Shown one piece after another: positions 52,472-61,342 of a stretch of 64,000 bases of DNA. Numbering within the stretch: position 1 is the first letter of the stretch; the number at the start of each line of letters is the position of its first letter. The notes beneath the pieces were generated by a model. The model saw nothing but the letters and a program-made list of their open reading frames with translations. It made no database searches and was not told the DNA's origin. Origin of the DNA: SW4 sp042466115 (GTDB lineage: Bacteria; Pseudomonadota; Alphaproteobacteria; Rhodobacterales; Rhodobacteraceae); contig NZ_JAXHBQ010000001.1 of assembly GCF_042466115.1 (NCBI RefSeq), positions 2,666,001-2,730,000 on the forward strand, read 5' to 3'. Both the position numbers and the translations under genes were made by a program.

Positions 52472-53526
52472 CAGTCGATCCCCATCATTTTTGCGTTGAG
52501 AGCTGTATCCGCGCCGCCATCGGCAAAATCATCAAACGCGCGTTCCGTGACGCGGATGATGTGATCCTTGACGAATTGCGCGCCTTCGCGTGCGCCATCT
52601 TCGGGGTGCTTGAGCGCACATTCCCATTCGACCACGGCCCAGCCGTCAAAGTCGTTGGCGGCCATCTTGGAAAAGATCGCGCCGAAATCGACTTGCCCGT
52701 CACCCAGCGACCGGAAGCGTCCGGCGCGGTTGACCCATGACTGGTAGCCGCCATAGACGCCCTGACGTCCGGTCGGATTGAACTCGGCATCCTTGACGTG
52801 GAACATGCGGATGCGGTCCTTGTAGATGTCGATATTGTCGATGTAATCCAGACATTGCAGGACATAGTGGGACGGATCGTAAAGCATGTTGGCGCGCGCG
52901 TGGTTGCCCGTGCGCTCAAGGAACATCTCGTAGGTGATCCCGTCATGCAGGTCTTCGCCGGGGTGGATTTCATAACAGACATCAACGCCGCACTCCTCGG
53001 CGTGATCCAGTATCGGCAGCCACCGCTTGGCCAATTCGTCAAATGCCTGTTCGACCAGACCGGCGGGGCGTTGTGGCCATGGGTAAACATAGGGCCACGC
53101 CAAAGCGCCGGAAAAGGTTGCATGTGCGCCGATCCCAAGGTGTTTGGACGCCGACAGCGCCTTTTTGACCTGATCAACGGCCCAGTCCTGACGCGCCTTG
53201 GGATTGCCACGCACCTCGGGCGCTGCGAACCCGTCAAAAACATCGTCATACGCGGGATGCACGGCAACAAGCTGACCCTGCAGGTGGGTTGAAAGTTCGG
53301 TCACTTCAACGCCGTTCGCGCGGGCCTGTCCGGCCCAGTCCTCGCAATAGCCTTTGGATGTCGCGGCCTTGTCCAGATCTATCAGGCGCGCATCCCAACT
53401 GGGAACCTGCACACCCTTGTAGCCGCAATCGGCTGCCCATTTGGTGATGGAATCCCACGAATTGAACGGCGCCTCATCGCCTGCGAATTGCGCCAGAAAC
53501 AGCGCCGGACCTTTGATCGTTTTCAT
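52471..53526 (-). CDS. Sugar phosphate isomerase/epimerase (xylose isomerase-like TIM barrel)
   Basis: A 351-residue AP-endonuclease-2-type TIM barrel. Metal-binding residues are in VCYEIHPGEDLHD, NMLYDPSHYVLQ, MFHVKDAEF and AVVEWECALKH, the usual Glu-Asp-His-Glu set. The family includes IolE, IolI, tagatose 3-epimerase and hydroxypyruvate isomerase. With a Gfo/Idh partner it would epimerise or isomerise a keto-sugar. The ATG at 53526 is preceded by AAGGAGG (53531-53537), which lies inside the frameshifted 3' end of xylA. Confidence 0.9.
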   Translation of the reverse strand: MKTIKGPALFLAQFAGDEAPFNSWDSITKWAADCGYKGVQVPSWDARLIDLDKAATSKGYCEDWAGQARANGVEVTELSTHLQGQLVAVHPAYDDVFDGFAAPEVRGNPKARQDWAVDQVKKALSASKHLGIGAHATFSGALAWPYVYPWPQRPAGLVEQAFDELAKRWLPILDHAEECGVDVCYEIHPGEDLHDGITYEMFLERTGNHARANMLYDPSHYVLQCLDYIDNIDIYKDRIRMFHVKDAEFNPTGRQGVYGGYQSWVNRAGRFRSLGDGQVDFGAIFSKMAANDFDGWAVVEWECALKHPEDGAREGAQFVKDHIIRVTERAFDDFADGGADTALNAKMMGID

Positions 53527-54854
53527 AGCTTCCTCCTTGTCGTCACACGTAGCGGTTGACGATATTCTTCGAGTTTCTCTTGTTGTCCTGAAACGGGCTG
53601 CGGGCGGATCGCGCGCGCCTCGGCATCTGCTGCAATGCCGTCCAATGTCGCACCTTCGGTCAGCATCGCCTTTGCCGTGTCGCTTTCCCAACCGGCATAA
53701 CGTGCGCGGCGCGGCCCCTCCAACGCGTCATCGGTGATCATCGCATGGGCGGCCTTCAGCCCCCGCGCGCAGACATCCATGCCACCCACGTGGGCCGCGA
53801 TCAAATCACTGGGGTCCAGAGACTGACGGCGCAGCTTGGCGTCGAAATTCGTGCCGCCGGTCGTAAAGCCACCTGCCTTGAGAACTTCGTAGTAGGCAAG
53901 TGCTGCCTCGGACGGGGAATTGGGAAACTGGTCCGTATCCCAGCCCGACTGATAGTCATTGCGGTTCATGTCGATCGAACCGAAAATTCCCAAAGTGCGC
54001 GCCATCGCCAGTTCGTGTTCAAACGAATGGCCCGCAAGGATCGCATGGCCTTGTTCGACATTGACCTGAACCTCGTGTTCAAGACCGAACCGTTTCAGGA
54101 AACCGTAAACCGTGGCGACATCGTAGTCGTATTGATGCTTGGTCGGTTCCTGCGGCTTCGGCTCGATCAGGATTGCGCCCTTGAAACCGATCTTGTGCTT
54201 GTAATCGACGACCATGCTGACAAACCGGCCCATCTGTTCCAGCTCGCGGTCCAGATCCGTATTCAGCAGTGTTTCGTAACCCTCGCGGCCACCCCACAGC
54301 ACATAGTTCTCGCCCTTCAGGCGGTGTGTCACATCCATCGCCGCCTTCACGGTCGAGGCGCAATAGGCAAAGACATCAGGGTCGGGGTTGGTCGCGGCAC
54401 CCGACATGTAGCGCCGGTTTGAAAACATGTTCGCCGTGCCCCAAAGCAGCTTTGGCCCGCCCTGCGACATTTTTTGCGCGAAATAATCCGCCATCTCGTT
54501 CAGGCGTTTGTGGCTTTCTTGCAGGCTGTCGCCCTCGGGGCGCACATCATGGTCGTGAAAGCAGAAATAGGGGACACCAAGAATGCGAAACATGTCAAAG
54601 GCCGCATCGGCCTTTTGTTTCGCCAGTTCCATCGTGTCTGCGGGGAACCAGGGGCGCGTGAATGTCTGGCCGCCAAAGGGGTCGTTTCCGTCCCACACAA
54701 AGTTGTGCCAGTAACACACGGCAAAGCGCAGATGCGCGGCCATCGTCTTGTCGCCAAGCACCTCATCAGGATCGTAGTGCCGGAACGCCAGCGGGTTTGT
54801 GCTGTTTGGTCCACCGTATTTTACGGGCTCGATATCGGCAAAGTAGCTGCGCAT
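53523..54854 (-). CDS. xylA: Xylose isomerase, with altered C-terminus from a +1 frameshift
   Basis: A 443-residue reading of a normal 436-residue xylose isomerase (D-xylose to D-xylulose). Catalytic and metal residues are intact: FCFHDHDVRPEG, ILIEPKPQEPTKHQYDYD, GSIDMNRNDYQSGWDTDQFP. The end, however, reads KLEEYRQPLRVTTRRKL. Removing one base (C at 53567, plus strand) gives KLENIVNRYV followed by a stop at 53543-53545, the canonical C-terminus, and leaves the AAGGAGG of the next gene outside the coding region. The enzyme may work either way. It starts in a TAATG overlap with the LacI gene. Confidence 0.93.
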   Translation of the reverse strand: MRSYFADIEPVKYGGPNSTNPLAFRHYDPDEVLGDKTMAAHLRFAVCYWHNFVWDGNDPFGGQTFTRPWFPADTMELAKQKADAAFDMFRILGVPYFCFHDHDVRPEGDSLQESHKRLNEMADYFAQKMSQGGPKLLWGTANMFSNRRYMSGAATNPDPDVFAYCASTVKAAMDVTHRLKGENYVLWGGREGYETLLNTDLDRELEQMGRFVSMVVDYKHKIGFKGAILIEPKPQEPTKHQYDYDVATVYGFLKRFGLEHEVQVNVEQGHAILAGHSFEHELAMARTLGIFGSIDMNRNDYQSGWDTDQFPNSPSEAALAYYEVLKAGGFTTGGTNFDAKLRRQSLDPSDLIAAHVGGMDVCARGLKAAHAMITDDALEGPRRARYAGWESDTAKAMLTEGATLDGIAADAEARAIRPQPVSGQQEKLEEYRQPLRVTTRRKL

Positions 54855-55858
54855 TAGATGTTCTCTCGGCTGTAGATGTTGAATGGGATTTTTCCGATTC
54901 CGATGGGAATATCGCGCCCTTCGGTCAGGTCGCGCATGATGGAAACCGCGGTCACGACTGCGGTCGAGGTGTCCTGGTCCAGGACCAGATCAATTGTGCC
55001 GTCGCGCAAAGCCTGGCGCGAGACCGACGTCAGTTCATGGACGATCGTGACGGGCTTTGGGTCCATGCCCTGTAGCGCGCGCACCAATCCCTTGTTGCCA
55101 GCCCCGATGGCATAGATGCCAACCACGGGCTGGGCTTTTGTCGCTTGGGATACCAAATGTTCGACAGTTTGCGCGTCATCATTGCCTTCAACAGCCGGCA
55201 AGAGCGTCAGATGCTGGAACCGTTCCTGCATGACCCCGCGAAACCCCATGAAGCGTTCGTTGTGATCGCGCGCCGACAATGAACCGGCGATCATCAGGAT
55301 CGACCCGGACCCGCCCAGGAACCGTCCCATGAACTCGGCAGCCGTGCGACCGGCGGCCACGTTATCAAGCCCCACATAGGCTGCGCGATTGGATTGCGGA
55401 AGATCAGCCACAAGGGTCAGGACCCGCACACCCGACGCCAACAGGCGATCCACTTCCTCGTGGATTTCGGGCGACTGACTGACCATGATCGCAACCGCGT
55501 CACAATCAAGATCGCGCAAGACTGCGACTTGCCCCGCCACATCAAAGGCCTGTGTCGGAATGATCTGGATAAGGATCTGATCTTCGACCAATCTGGCACG
55601 CTCGCGCTCCAGCGCGGCATGCAACTGCGCAACGAAACCGGTGTCCCCGGAAGGGACAACAAAACAGAACCTGTAAACGCGACGGCGCGACAGGTTCGCA
55701 GCAGCCAGATTGCGCACATATCCGGTTTGGGCGACGGCGGCTTTGACCCGTGCCTCGGCCTTTGCCGACACGCCCCCGCGATTGTTCAGGACGCGATCAA
55801 CCGTTGCAAGGCTGACGCGGGCGGTCTTTGCGACATCATAAATCGTCGGTCCGTTCAT
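54854..55858 (-). CDS. LacI family transcriptional regulator of the sugar operon
   Basis: A 334-residue repressor. Residues 1-55 are the LacI helix-turn-helix and hinge (TIYDVAKTARVSLATVDRVL), and the rest is a periplasmic-binding-protein-like sugar sensor (VRVLTLVADLP, RTAAEFMGRFL, GSILMIAGSL). It is the first gene of the operon, overlapping xylA by 1 base (TAATG), so it is probably self-regulated and responds to the imported sugar. GGGAGG lies close before the ATG at 55858. Confidence 0.93.
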   Translation of the reverse strand: MNGPTIYDVAKTARVSLATVDRVLNNRGGVSAKAEARVKAAVAQTGYVRNLAAANLSRRRVYRFCFVVPSGDTGFVAQLHAALERERARLVEDQILIQIIPTQAFDVAGQVAVLRDLDCDAVAIMVSQSPEIHEEVDRLLASGVRVLTLVADLPQSNRAAYVGLDNVAAGRTAAEFMGRFLGGSGSILMIAGSLSARDHNERFMGFRGVMQERFQHLTLLPAVEGNDDAQTVEHLVSQATKAQPVVGIYAIGAGNKGLVRALQGMDPKPVTIVHELTSVSRQALRDGTIDLVLDQDTSTAVVTAVSIMRDLTEGRDIPIGIGKIPFNIYSRENI

Positions 55859-55906
55859 CACCCCTCCCAAGGTCCTGATTGGTAGGGCGAGTCTTGAGGG
55901 GCGTCA

Positions 55907-55954
55907 ATCAGATTCCTGATGGTAACACGTCAATACGCGAAATGTCGCGCGTAT
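55907..55954. promoter_or_regulatory. Candidate operators upstream of the LacI-xylA operon
   Basis: Two inverted repeats lie 49-96 bases upstream of the LacI start: ATCAG-ATTC-CTGAT (55907-55920) and ATACGCG-N8-CGCGTAT (55933-55954). Either could be the regulator's binding site. Neither matches the classic LacI operator with a central CG exactly. Confidence 0.4.
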
Positions 55955-56022
55955 GGGTGCCCGGTGGAACGGGCGCTTGGCGGGATCGGCTTGGGGGGAA
56001 ACGCCTGTGGCTGCGTGCGCGT

Positions 56023-57027
56023 CTAGGTGCGCAGTCCGGCTTTCATCCGGCCCAGCACATCTAGACCTTGGGTGTTCAGATAATGCAGCACGTCGATAAA
56101 GACCCAGTTTTCGGCCAGCTTGTCCCCATCCCGGCGGTAAATGTCGATGACGCGAAATTCACCCGGCTTACCGGTTGCCGGCAGCCCCATGAACCCGCCC
56201 GTGGCGACCGCGGTGAAATTCGGCCAGCCGAAGAATCCGCCAAAGTGCCCCTCGGCCATGCGGCACAGGTGGCGGGTTTTCGAGCGCTCGGTAAAGCCGG
56301 CGCGAAACGGGCCGGAATGCTGTTTGGCGTAGCGTTCAATCGTATAGGTCGCGCCGATACCGGCCGGTCCCCACCAGATCATGTCGTCGTTCCATGTGCG
56401 TGCCAGTTCGTCCTCAAGCGGCAATCCAAGACCCCACGTGCCAAGGTCGCTGATCATCGCATTGATCGCGGCCAGCGTTGCGGCACCTGTCGCCGGATCG
56501 TTGGCATCATAAAGCAACCCGTCGTGGCCGATCGGGCCAGGCTGCACCAGATGCGCGGCCGTTTGCGGTGGAAACGGGTCTTGCCCGGCCTGAATCATAA
56601 GATGCGGGATGTCGCAAAACAGCGCGGTTTCAACAATCTTGCCACCGGCTACCCTGTGAAACTCGCAATAGCGCAGGAACACCATCTTGCCGGTCGGCGG
56701 GATGCCAAGCCAGGGCGCATCAAAAAGCCCTGCCAGATGCCCCATCGACACGACCCAGGTGCTGGTTTCGCCGTCGATTTCGTTCAGTCCGGCAAAAAAT
56801 ATATCCTCGCGCCGTTGCAGACGGGTCAGCGATGTCAGCAGCGGCGCCCAAAAAACCCGCGCCACATCAGCCGCCCCCGATTGCTGATCAAACGGGTGCA
56901 TGCCGCGCCAAACATAGTCGGCACCGGTGACCTGACCAAGCACATCCGCAACCGTATCTGGGGTTGCTGTGGCAAGTGCGGCGTGAAATCCGCGCACGAT
57001 ATTTTTGGCGTTCTGAAGGTCGGTCAT
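56023..57027 (-). CDS. Tandem SnoaL/NTF2-like protein
   Basis: A 334-residue protein with two NTF2-fold (SnoaL-type) modules, at about 1-150 (GFHAALATATPDTVADVLG, WRGMHPFDQQSG) and 190-325 (DDMIWWGPAGIGATYTIERY, AVATGGFMGLPATGK, YRRDGDKLAENWVFIDVLHYL). The second half has the DxxxxNW-type end of SnoaL-like polyketide cyclases. The function of such double-domain proteins is unknown. It stands between the xylA and polyol operons, divergent from the HAD gene, and may belong to sugar metabolism. Confidence 0.82.
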   Translation of the reverse strand: MTDLQNAKNIVRGFHAALATATPDTVADVLGQVTGADYVWRGMHPFDQQSGAADVARVFWAPLLTSLTRLQRREDIFFAGLNEIDGETSTWVVSMGHLAGLFDAPWLGIPPTGKMVFLRYCEFHRVAGGKIVETALFCDIPHLMIQAGQDPFPPQTAAHLVQPGPIGHDGLLYDANDPATGAATLAAINAMISDLGTWGLGLPLEDELARTWNDDMIWWGPAGIGATYTIERYAKQHSGPFRAGFTERSKTRHLCRMAEGHFGGFFGWPNFTAVATGGFMGLPATGKPGEFRVIDIYRRDGDKLAENWVFIDVLHYLNTQGLDVLGRMKAGLRT

Positions 57028-57150
57028 GGCGGTCCTGTTCGGGCGTTTCGCGGACTATCCGCCGCACAGCTACCCTGTTCAAGCGCAAATGCGGCCATTG
57101 ACGATCTGCCCCCGCCCCCTAATCTGGAGCGATTGCAAACAGGAGCGCGC

Positions 57151-57831
57151 GTGGCCCAATCCCTTGACCTTGTGATCTTTGACTGTGATGGCGTGCTGAT
57201 CGACAGCGAGGGTATCAGCGCGCGTGTTTTGATCGACGCCTTGGCCGACCTGGGTGTGGTGGTGGACCTTGCGCATTTCTCAAGCCATTTTGTCGGGCGC
57301 AGCTTTCCGACAGTGGCAAAAACCATCCGCGAGGCATTTTCCGTCACGCTGCCTGATGATTTTGAAGCGCAGTATCGCGCGCGCCTGCTTGATGCGTTCG
57401 GCAAGGAACTGACAGTGACACAGGGTGTTTGCGACGTATTGGACGCGATCAGGCATCCGATCTGTGTGGCAACCTCCAGCAGCCCCCCGCGTGTGAAATG
57501 GTCGCTCGAACTTGCCGGGCTGACCAGCTATTTTGGCGGCGCGGTCTTTACGGCCTCCGAGGTCAGGAACGGCAAACCCGCCCCTGATCTGTTCCTGCAC
57601 ACGGCGGCAAAGATGGGTGTTGAACCGTCCCGCTGTCTGGTTATCGAGGATAGCTTGCCTGGGGTGAATGCGGGGCTTGCCGCCGGAATGCCTGTGATCC
57701 GCTATATCGGTGGCACCCACCTGAAAGGCCGTGATCTGGCCGATCTCAAGACCCCGCCACAGGTGCCGGTCTTTGACAATTGGCAACAATTCTTTCACAT
57801 GATGCCCGAACTGCGCAGAAACGAGGGCTGA
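57151..57831 (+). CDS. HAD-superfamily hydrolase (beta-phosphoglucomutase/phosphatase-like)
   Basis: A 226-residue HAD subfamily IA enzyme with all four motifs: FDCDGVLIDSE (nucleophile Asp), CVATSSSPPR, GKPAPDLF (Lys) and VIEDSLPGVNAG (acidic pair). It probably dephosphorylates a sugar or polyol phosphate. The start is GTG at 57151 with AGGAG 5 bases upstream; the much longer in-frame reading back to 56068 lies over the SnoaL gene and was rejected. The regulator gene starts 1 base after its stop. Confidence 0.88.
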   Translation: MAQSLDLVIFDCDGVLIDSEGISARVLIDALADLGVVVDLAHFSSHFVGRSFPTVAKTIREAFSVTLPDDFEAQYRARLLDAFGKELTVTQGVCDVLDAIRHPICVATSSSPPRVKWSLELAGLTSYFGGAVFTASEVRNGKPAPDLFLHTAAKMGVEPSRCLVIEDSLPGVNAGLAAGMPVIRYIGGTHLKGRDLADLKTPPQVPVFDNWQQFFHMMPELRRNEG

Positions 57832-57832
57832 C

Positions 57833-58798
57833 ATGGCCGCGAATGGCAAACCATCGGGCGATCCGGGGCGGCTGGACGATGCGGCGCGCGCAGGGTGGCT
57901 GTATTATGTCGCCGGCAACACCCAGGACGACATTGCGCGCAAGCTGGGCGTGTCGCGCCAGTCGGCGCAGCGGCTTGTGTCATTGGCGGTATCGGAACGG
58001 TTGATCAAGGTGCGGCTGGATCACCCCATTGGTCGCTGCATGGATCTGGCGCAGGACCTGAAGCAGAAATTCGACCTGCGCATGTGCGAAATCGTGCCAT
58101 CGGACCCGGCCGCGCCCGACCTGCTGACAGGTGTCGCCATCGCCGCCGCCGCCGAAATGGAGCGTGTGCTGAAATCGCCCGACGAAAAGATCATTGCCCT
58201 TGGCACGGGCCGTGCGCTCAAGGCCTGCGTTGAACAACTGCCACAGATGTCGTGTCCGCAGCACCGGATTGTCTCGCGTCTTGGCAACATGATGTCGGAC
58301 GGGTCGGCCACGCCCTATAACGCGGTCATCCGCATGGCCGACCGCGTGGGCGCGCAACACTATCCGTTTCCCTTGCCGGTTCTGGCACGGGATGCAGCGG
58401 AATTGAACGTGCTGCACGAACAAGAGGCCGTCAAAAACACGATTGCCCTTTGTGCCCGCGCGGACCTGACCCTTGTCGGGATCGGCCAGATCACCGAGAC
58501 CGCGCCGATGGTTCTGGACGGGTTCTTGCCGTTGGACGAACTGGGCGCGCTTGAAAAGGCAGGCGCGGCGGGCGAGATAACCAGTTGGATATATGACGAG
58601 ACCGGCGCGCTTGTGGATTGCCCCCACAACAGGCGCGTGGCCTCGGCGCCGCTGTCGGTCGCCCAAGGAAAACTGATGGTGGCAGTCGCGGTCGGGCAGG
58701 CCAAACTGCGCGCACTGACGGCGGCCTTGCAGGGTGGATTGATCAACGGCGTGATCACAAACGAGGGCATGGCGCAGGCATTGCTGCGCCGCGGCTAA
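57833..58798 (+). CDS. SorC/DeoR-type sugar-binding transcriptional regulator of the polyol operon
   Basis: A 321-residue SorC-family regulator. Residues 15-60 hold a helix-turn-helix (LYYVAGNTQDDIARKLGVSRQS) and the rest is a NagB-like sugar-phosphate-binding domain (IALGTGRALKACVEQLP, RLGNMMSDGSATPYNAVIRMAD, LTLVGIGQI). It would control the smo genes in response to a polyol or its phosphate. It sits between the HAD gene and smoE. An ATTTGC/GCAAAT inverted repeat just before smoE is its most likely site. Confidence 0.88.
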   Translation: MAANGKPSGDPGRLDDAARAGWLYYVAGNTQDDIARKLGVSRQSAQRLVSLAVSERLIKVRLDHPIGRCMDLAQDLKQKFDLRMCEIVPSDPAAPDLLTGVAIAAAAEMERVLKSPDEKIIALGTGRALKACVEQLPQMSCPQHRIVSRLGNMMSDGSATPYNAVIRMADRVGAQHYPFPLPVLARDAAELNVLHEQEAVKNTIALCARADLTLVGIGQITETAPMVLDGFLPLDELGALEKAGAAGEITSWIYDETGALVDCPHNRRVASAPLSVAQGKLMVAVAVGQAKLRALTAALQGGLINGVITNEGMAQALLRRG

Positions 58799-58887
58799 AA
58801 GAAAATCTCAAGTGACAGCAATCCGTTATCCGCTTTTTGCGGGAACTTCCGGCTTGCCCATTGACTCGAATCGAGCGGTGAGTGAGT

Positions 58888-58910
58888 ATTTGCCCACGCT
58901 ATAAGCAAAT
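58888..58910. promoter_or_regulatory. Candidate operator ATTTGC-N11-GCAAAT before smoE
   Basis: A perfect 6-bp inverted repeat with an 11-base spacer, 30 bases before the smoE ATG. It is followed by TGCCC-AGATA-GGGCA (58910-58924). A TTGACT hexamer (58861) and a possible -10 at 58884 lie upstream, so the operator would overlap the transcription start. Confidence 0.5.
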
Positions 58911-58939
58911 GCCCAGATAGGGCATATGGGAGGACTACA

Positions 58940-60235
58940 ATGAAAACGACTATGCGTGCCCTTATGGGTGCATCCGCATTGCTGTCGGTTGCGTCGCTCG
59001 CGACGGCCGAAAGCCATGCAACCGAACTGACCATCGCGATCGTGAACAACGGTCACATGATCAACATGCAAACAGTTGCCGAAGCCTACACCGAAGAAAC
59101 TGGCGTCATCCTGAACTGGGTATCGCTGGAAGAAGGCGTCCTGCGCGAGCAGGTCACCTCCGACACAGCCACCGGTGGCGGCCAGTATGACATCATCAAC
59201 ATCGGCATGCAGGAAGCACCCATCTGGGGCGCTGCTGGCTGGATCGAGCCACTGGAACTGGGCGACGACTATGACGTCGGCGATCTGCTGCCCGCAATGG
59301 CAAACGGCCTGTCCCATGACGGCACGCTCTATGCTGCACCCTTCTACGGTGAATCCTCGATGGTCATGTACCGCAAGGACCTGACAGACGCTGCCGGCGT
59401 CACCATCGCTGACAATGACAGCTGGGACAACGTCATGGCAGCAGCAGCTGCAATGCACGACCCCGACAACGGCGTTTACGGCGCATGTCTGCGCGGCAAG
59501 CCGGGCTGGGGCGACAACATGGCGTTCATCACGACTGTCGTGAACTCCTACGGTGGCGCATGGTTCGACGCAGACTTCCGCCCACAGCTCGACTCTGACG
59601 AGTGGGCAGCTGCGATCAACATGTATGTTGAACTGCTGGGCTCCTACGGCCCTCCCGGATCCGAAGGCAACTCCTTCAACGAGATCCTCGCGCTTTACAA
59701 CGAAGGCAAATGTGGCCTGTGGATCGATGCTACGATCGCTGCCTCCTTCCTTGAAGTTGACGGTGTGGCTTACGCCCAGTCGCCAAACGCCGGTAACGCC
59801 GTTGGCGCAAACTGGCTGTGGGCATGGGCAATGGCTGTTCCAACAGGCTCGCCAAACTCCGAAGCCGCACATGACTTCATCGAGTGGGCAACCTCCAAGG
59901 AGTATATCCAGGCCGTTGGTAACCACCCCGAGTTCGGTTGGGGTTCTGTTCCGACAGGCACACGCGCCTCCACCTACGAAATCGCTGAATTCCAGGCCGC
60001 TGCACCTTTCGCAGCTGCTGAAATGGCCGCGATTGAATCCGCTGCACCCGAAGCAACAGACCTGAAGCCTTACGTTGGTGTTCAGTTCGCTTCGATCCCC
60101 GAATTCCCCGAAGTCGGTTCCGCAGTGGCACAGGAAATGGCGGCAGCATTGTCCGGCGCCAAGACCGTTGAAGAGGCACTTGCAGACGCACAAGCGGCTG
60201 CAGACGCCATCATGCAGGAAGCTGGCTACTACTAA
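58940..60235 (+). CDS. smoE: Sorbitol/mannitol ABC transporter, substrate-binding protein
   Basis: A 431-residue periplasmic binding protein of the extracellular solute-binding family 1. A signal peptide (MRALMGASALLSVASLATAE) precedes THATELTIAIVNNGHMINMQ-like sequence (residues about 27-46). The protein captures sorbitol or mannitol. Codon use is strongly biased to GCA, GGC, GCT and TCC, unlike most neighbours, which suggests high expression. GGGAGG lies 7 bases before the ATG. A 168-base gap before smoF may hold a stability or stop signal that lets the binding protein be made in excess. Confidence 0.93.
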   Translation: MKTTMRALMGASALLSVASLATAESHATELTIAIVNNGHMINMQTVAEAYTEETGVILNWVSLEEGVLREQVTSDTATGGGQYDIINIGMQEAPIWGAAGWIEPLELGDDYDVGDLLPAMANGLSHDGTLYAAPFYGESSMVMYRKDLTDAAGVTIADNDSWDNVMAAAAAMHDPDNGVYGACLRGKPGWGDNMAFITTVVNSYGGAWFDADFRPQLDSDEWAAAINMYVELLGSYGPPGSEGNSFNEILALYNEGKCGLWIDATIAASFLEVDGVAYAQSPNAGNAVGANWLWAWAMAVPTGSPNSEAAHDFIEWATSKEYIQAVGNHPEFGWGSVPTGTRASTYEIAEFQAAAPFAAAEMAAIESAAPEATDLKPYVGVQFASIPEFPEVGSAVAQEMAAALSGAKTVEEALADAQAAADAIMQEAGYY

Positions 60236-60403
60236 GTAGGTCCTTCCAGAGAGACCCGGGTGCGCCTCGGCCTTTCCACACCACCCCCAAGTTTTTCGTC
60301 GTTTGACTGGCCCAAGCACTTCGCTACGCTCGCCGCCTACGACGCCCGCACATCGAAACCCGCACTGCGTCGATTACTTTCACTTAGCTGAGAGGCTTTA
60401 GCC

Positions 60404-61342
60404 ATGGCCAATCGTACCATCCCACGTCTGCTCCAGACCCCAGCCGTTTTGCTCTTGCTGTTCTGGATGCTTGTCCCGCTAAGCATGACGCTGTTTTTCT
60501 CGTTCATCCGTTATGTTCTGGCCAGCACCCGCCGCCCCGAATGGACATCACCCTCGATCGAAAACTGGCGCGGTTTCGGAAACTATCAGTATATCTGGAA
60601 CCAGGACGGGTTCTGGCTCGCCATTCAGAACTCGCTGATCATCGTGACCAGCATTCTGTTTCTGACGGTGATCCTTGGCGTTCTGATCGCTGTGCTGATC
60701 AACCGCACCTTTGTGGGCCTTGGCATTGTGCGCGTGCTTCTGATTTCGCCCTTTTTCGTGATGCCTGCCGTGAACGCTGTGCTCTGGATCAACATGATCC
60801 TCGATCCGGTTCTGGGCCTGCAGGGCGCTGCCGTCGCCAGCATCAACGACCTGATCACCGGCCTGCACGACGCGCCGCTGATTGGCGGGTTCTTCCAGCT
60901 CTGGCCGCAGTTCGAACCGATCTCGTTCCGTGCCACCCAAACCTCCGCCATCGCCGTGATCATGATGGTCACATGGCAGTGGACGCCCTTCGCCGTCCTG
61001 ATCTTCATGACCGCCCTGCAATCCGAAGACCAGCAGCAGAAAGAAGCCGCCATTCTGGACGGGGCCAGCGTGTTCTCTCAGTTCCGCTTCCTGACCCTGC
61101 CCCACCTTGGCCGCCCTATCGCGATCGTGGTGATGATCCAGGCGATCTTCCACCTTTCGCTTTACGCCGAGATCGAGATCGTCAGCCGCGGCAACGGCAA
61201 CAAGAACCTGCCCTATTACATCGGTGAGTTGGTCAACAACAACATCGGCGCGGCCTCGGCCACGGGCATCTTTGCAGTCATTCTCGCCAACATCGTAGCC
61301 ATCTTCCTGCTGCGCATGGTTGGCAAGACATTGATGGAGTGA
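60404..61342 (+). CDS. smoF: Sorbitol/mannitol ABC transporter permease 1
   Basis: A 312-residue MalF-type permease with six membrane helices (LLQTPAVLLLLFWMLVPLSM, IVTSILFLTVILGVLIAVLI, and others). The EAA loop appears as KEAAILDGASVFSQFRFLTLP near residue 215. It pairs with smoG. GAGAGG lies 8 bases before the ATG. The stop TGA is the start of the left arm of the inverted-repeat element at 61343. Confidence 0.93.
   Translation: MANRTIPRLLQTPAVLLLLFWMLVPLSMTLFFSFIRYVLASTRRPEWTSPSIENWRGFGNYQYIWNQDGFWLAIQNSLIIVTSILFLTVILGVLIAVLINRTFVGLGIVRVLLISPFFVMPAVNAVLWINMILDPVLGLQGAAVASINDLITGLHDAPLIGGFFQLWPQFEPISFRATQTSAIAVIMMVTWQWTPFAVLIFMTALQSEDQQQKEAAILDGASVFSQFRFLTLPHLGRPIAIVVMIQAIFHLSLYAEIEIVSRGNGNKNLPYYIGELVNNNIGAASATGIFAVILANIVAIFLLRMVGKTLME

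Noticed and set aside
56068..57150. Long N-terminal extension of the HAD hydrolase
   Set aside because: It runs antisense through the SnoaL gene; the HAD fold begins at once after the GTG at 57151, which has AGGAG upstream.
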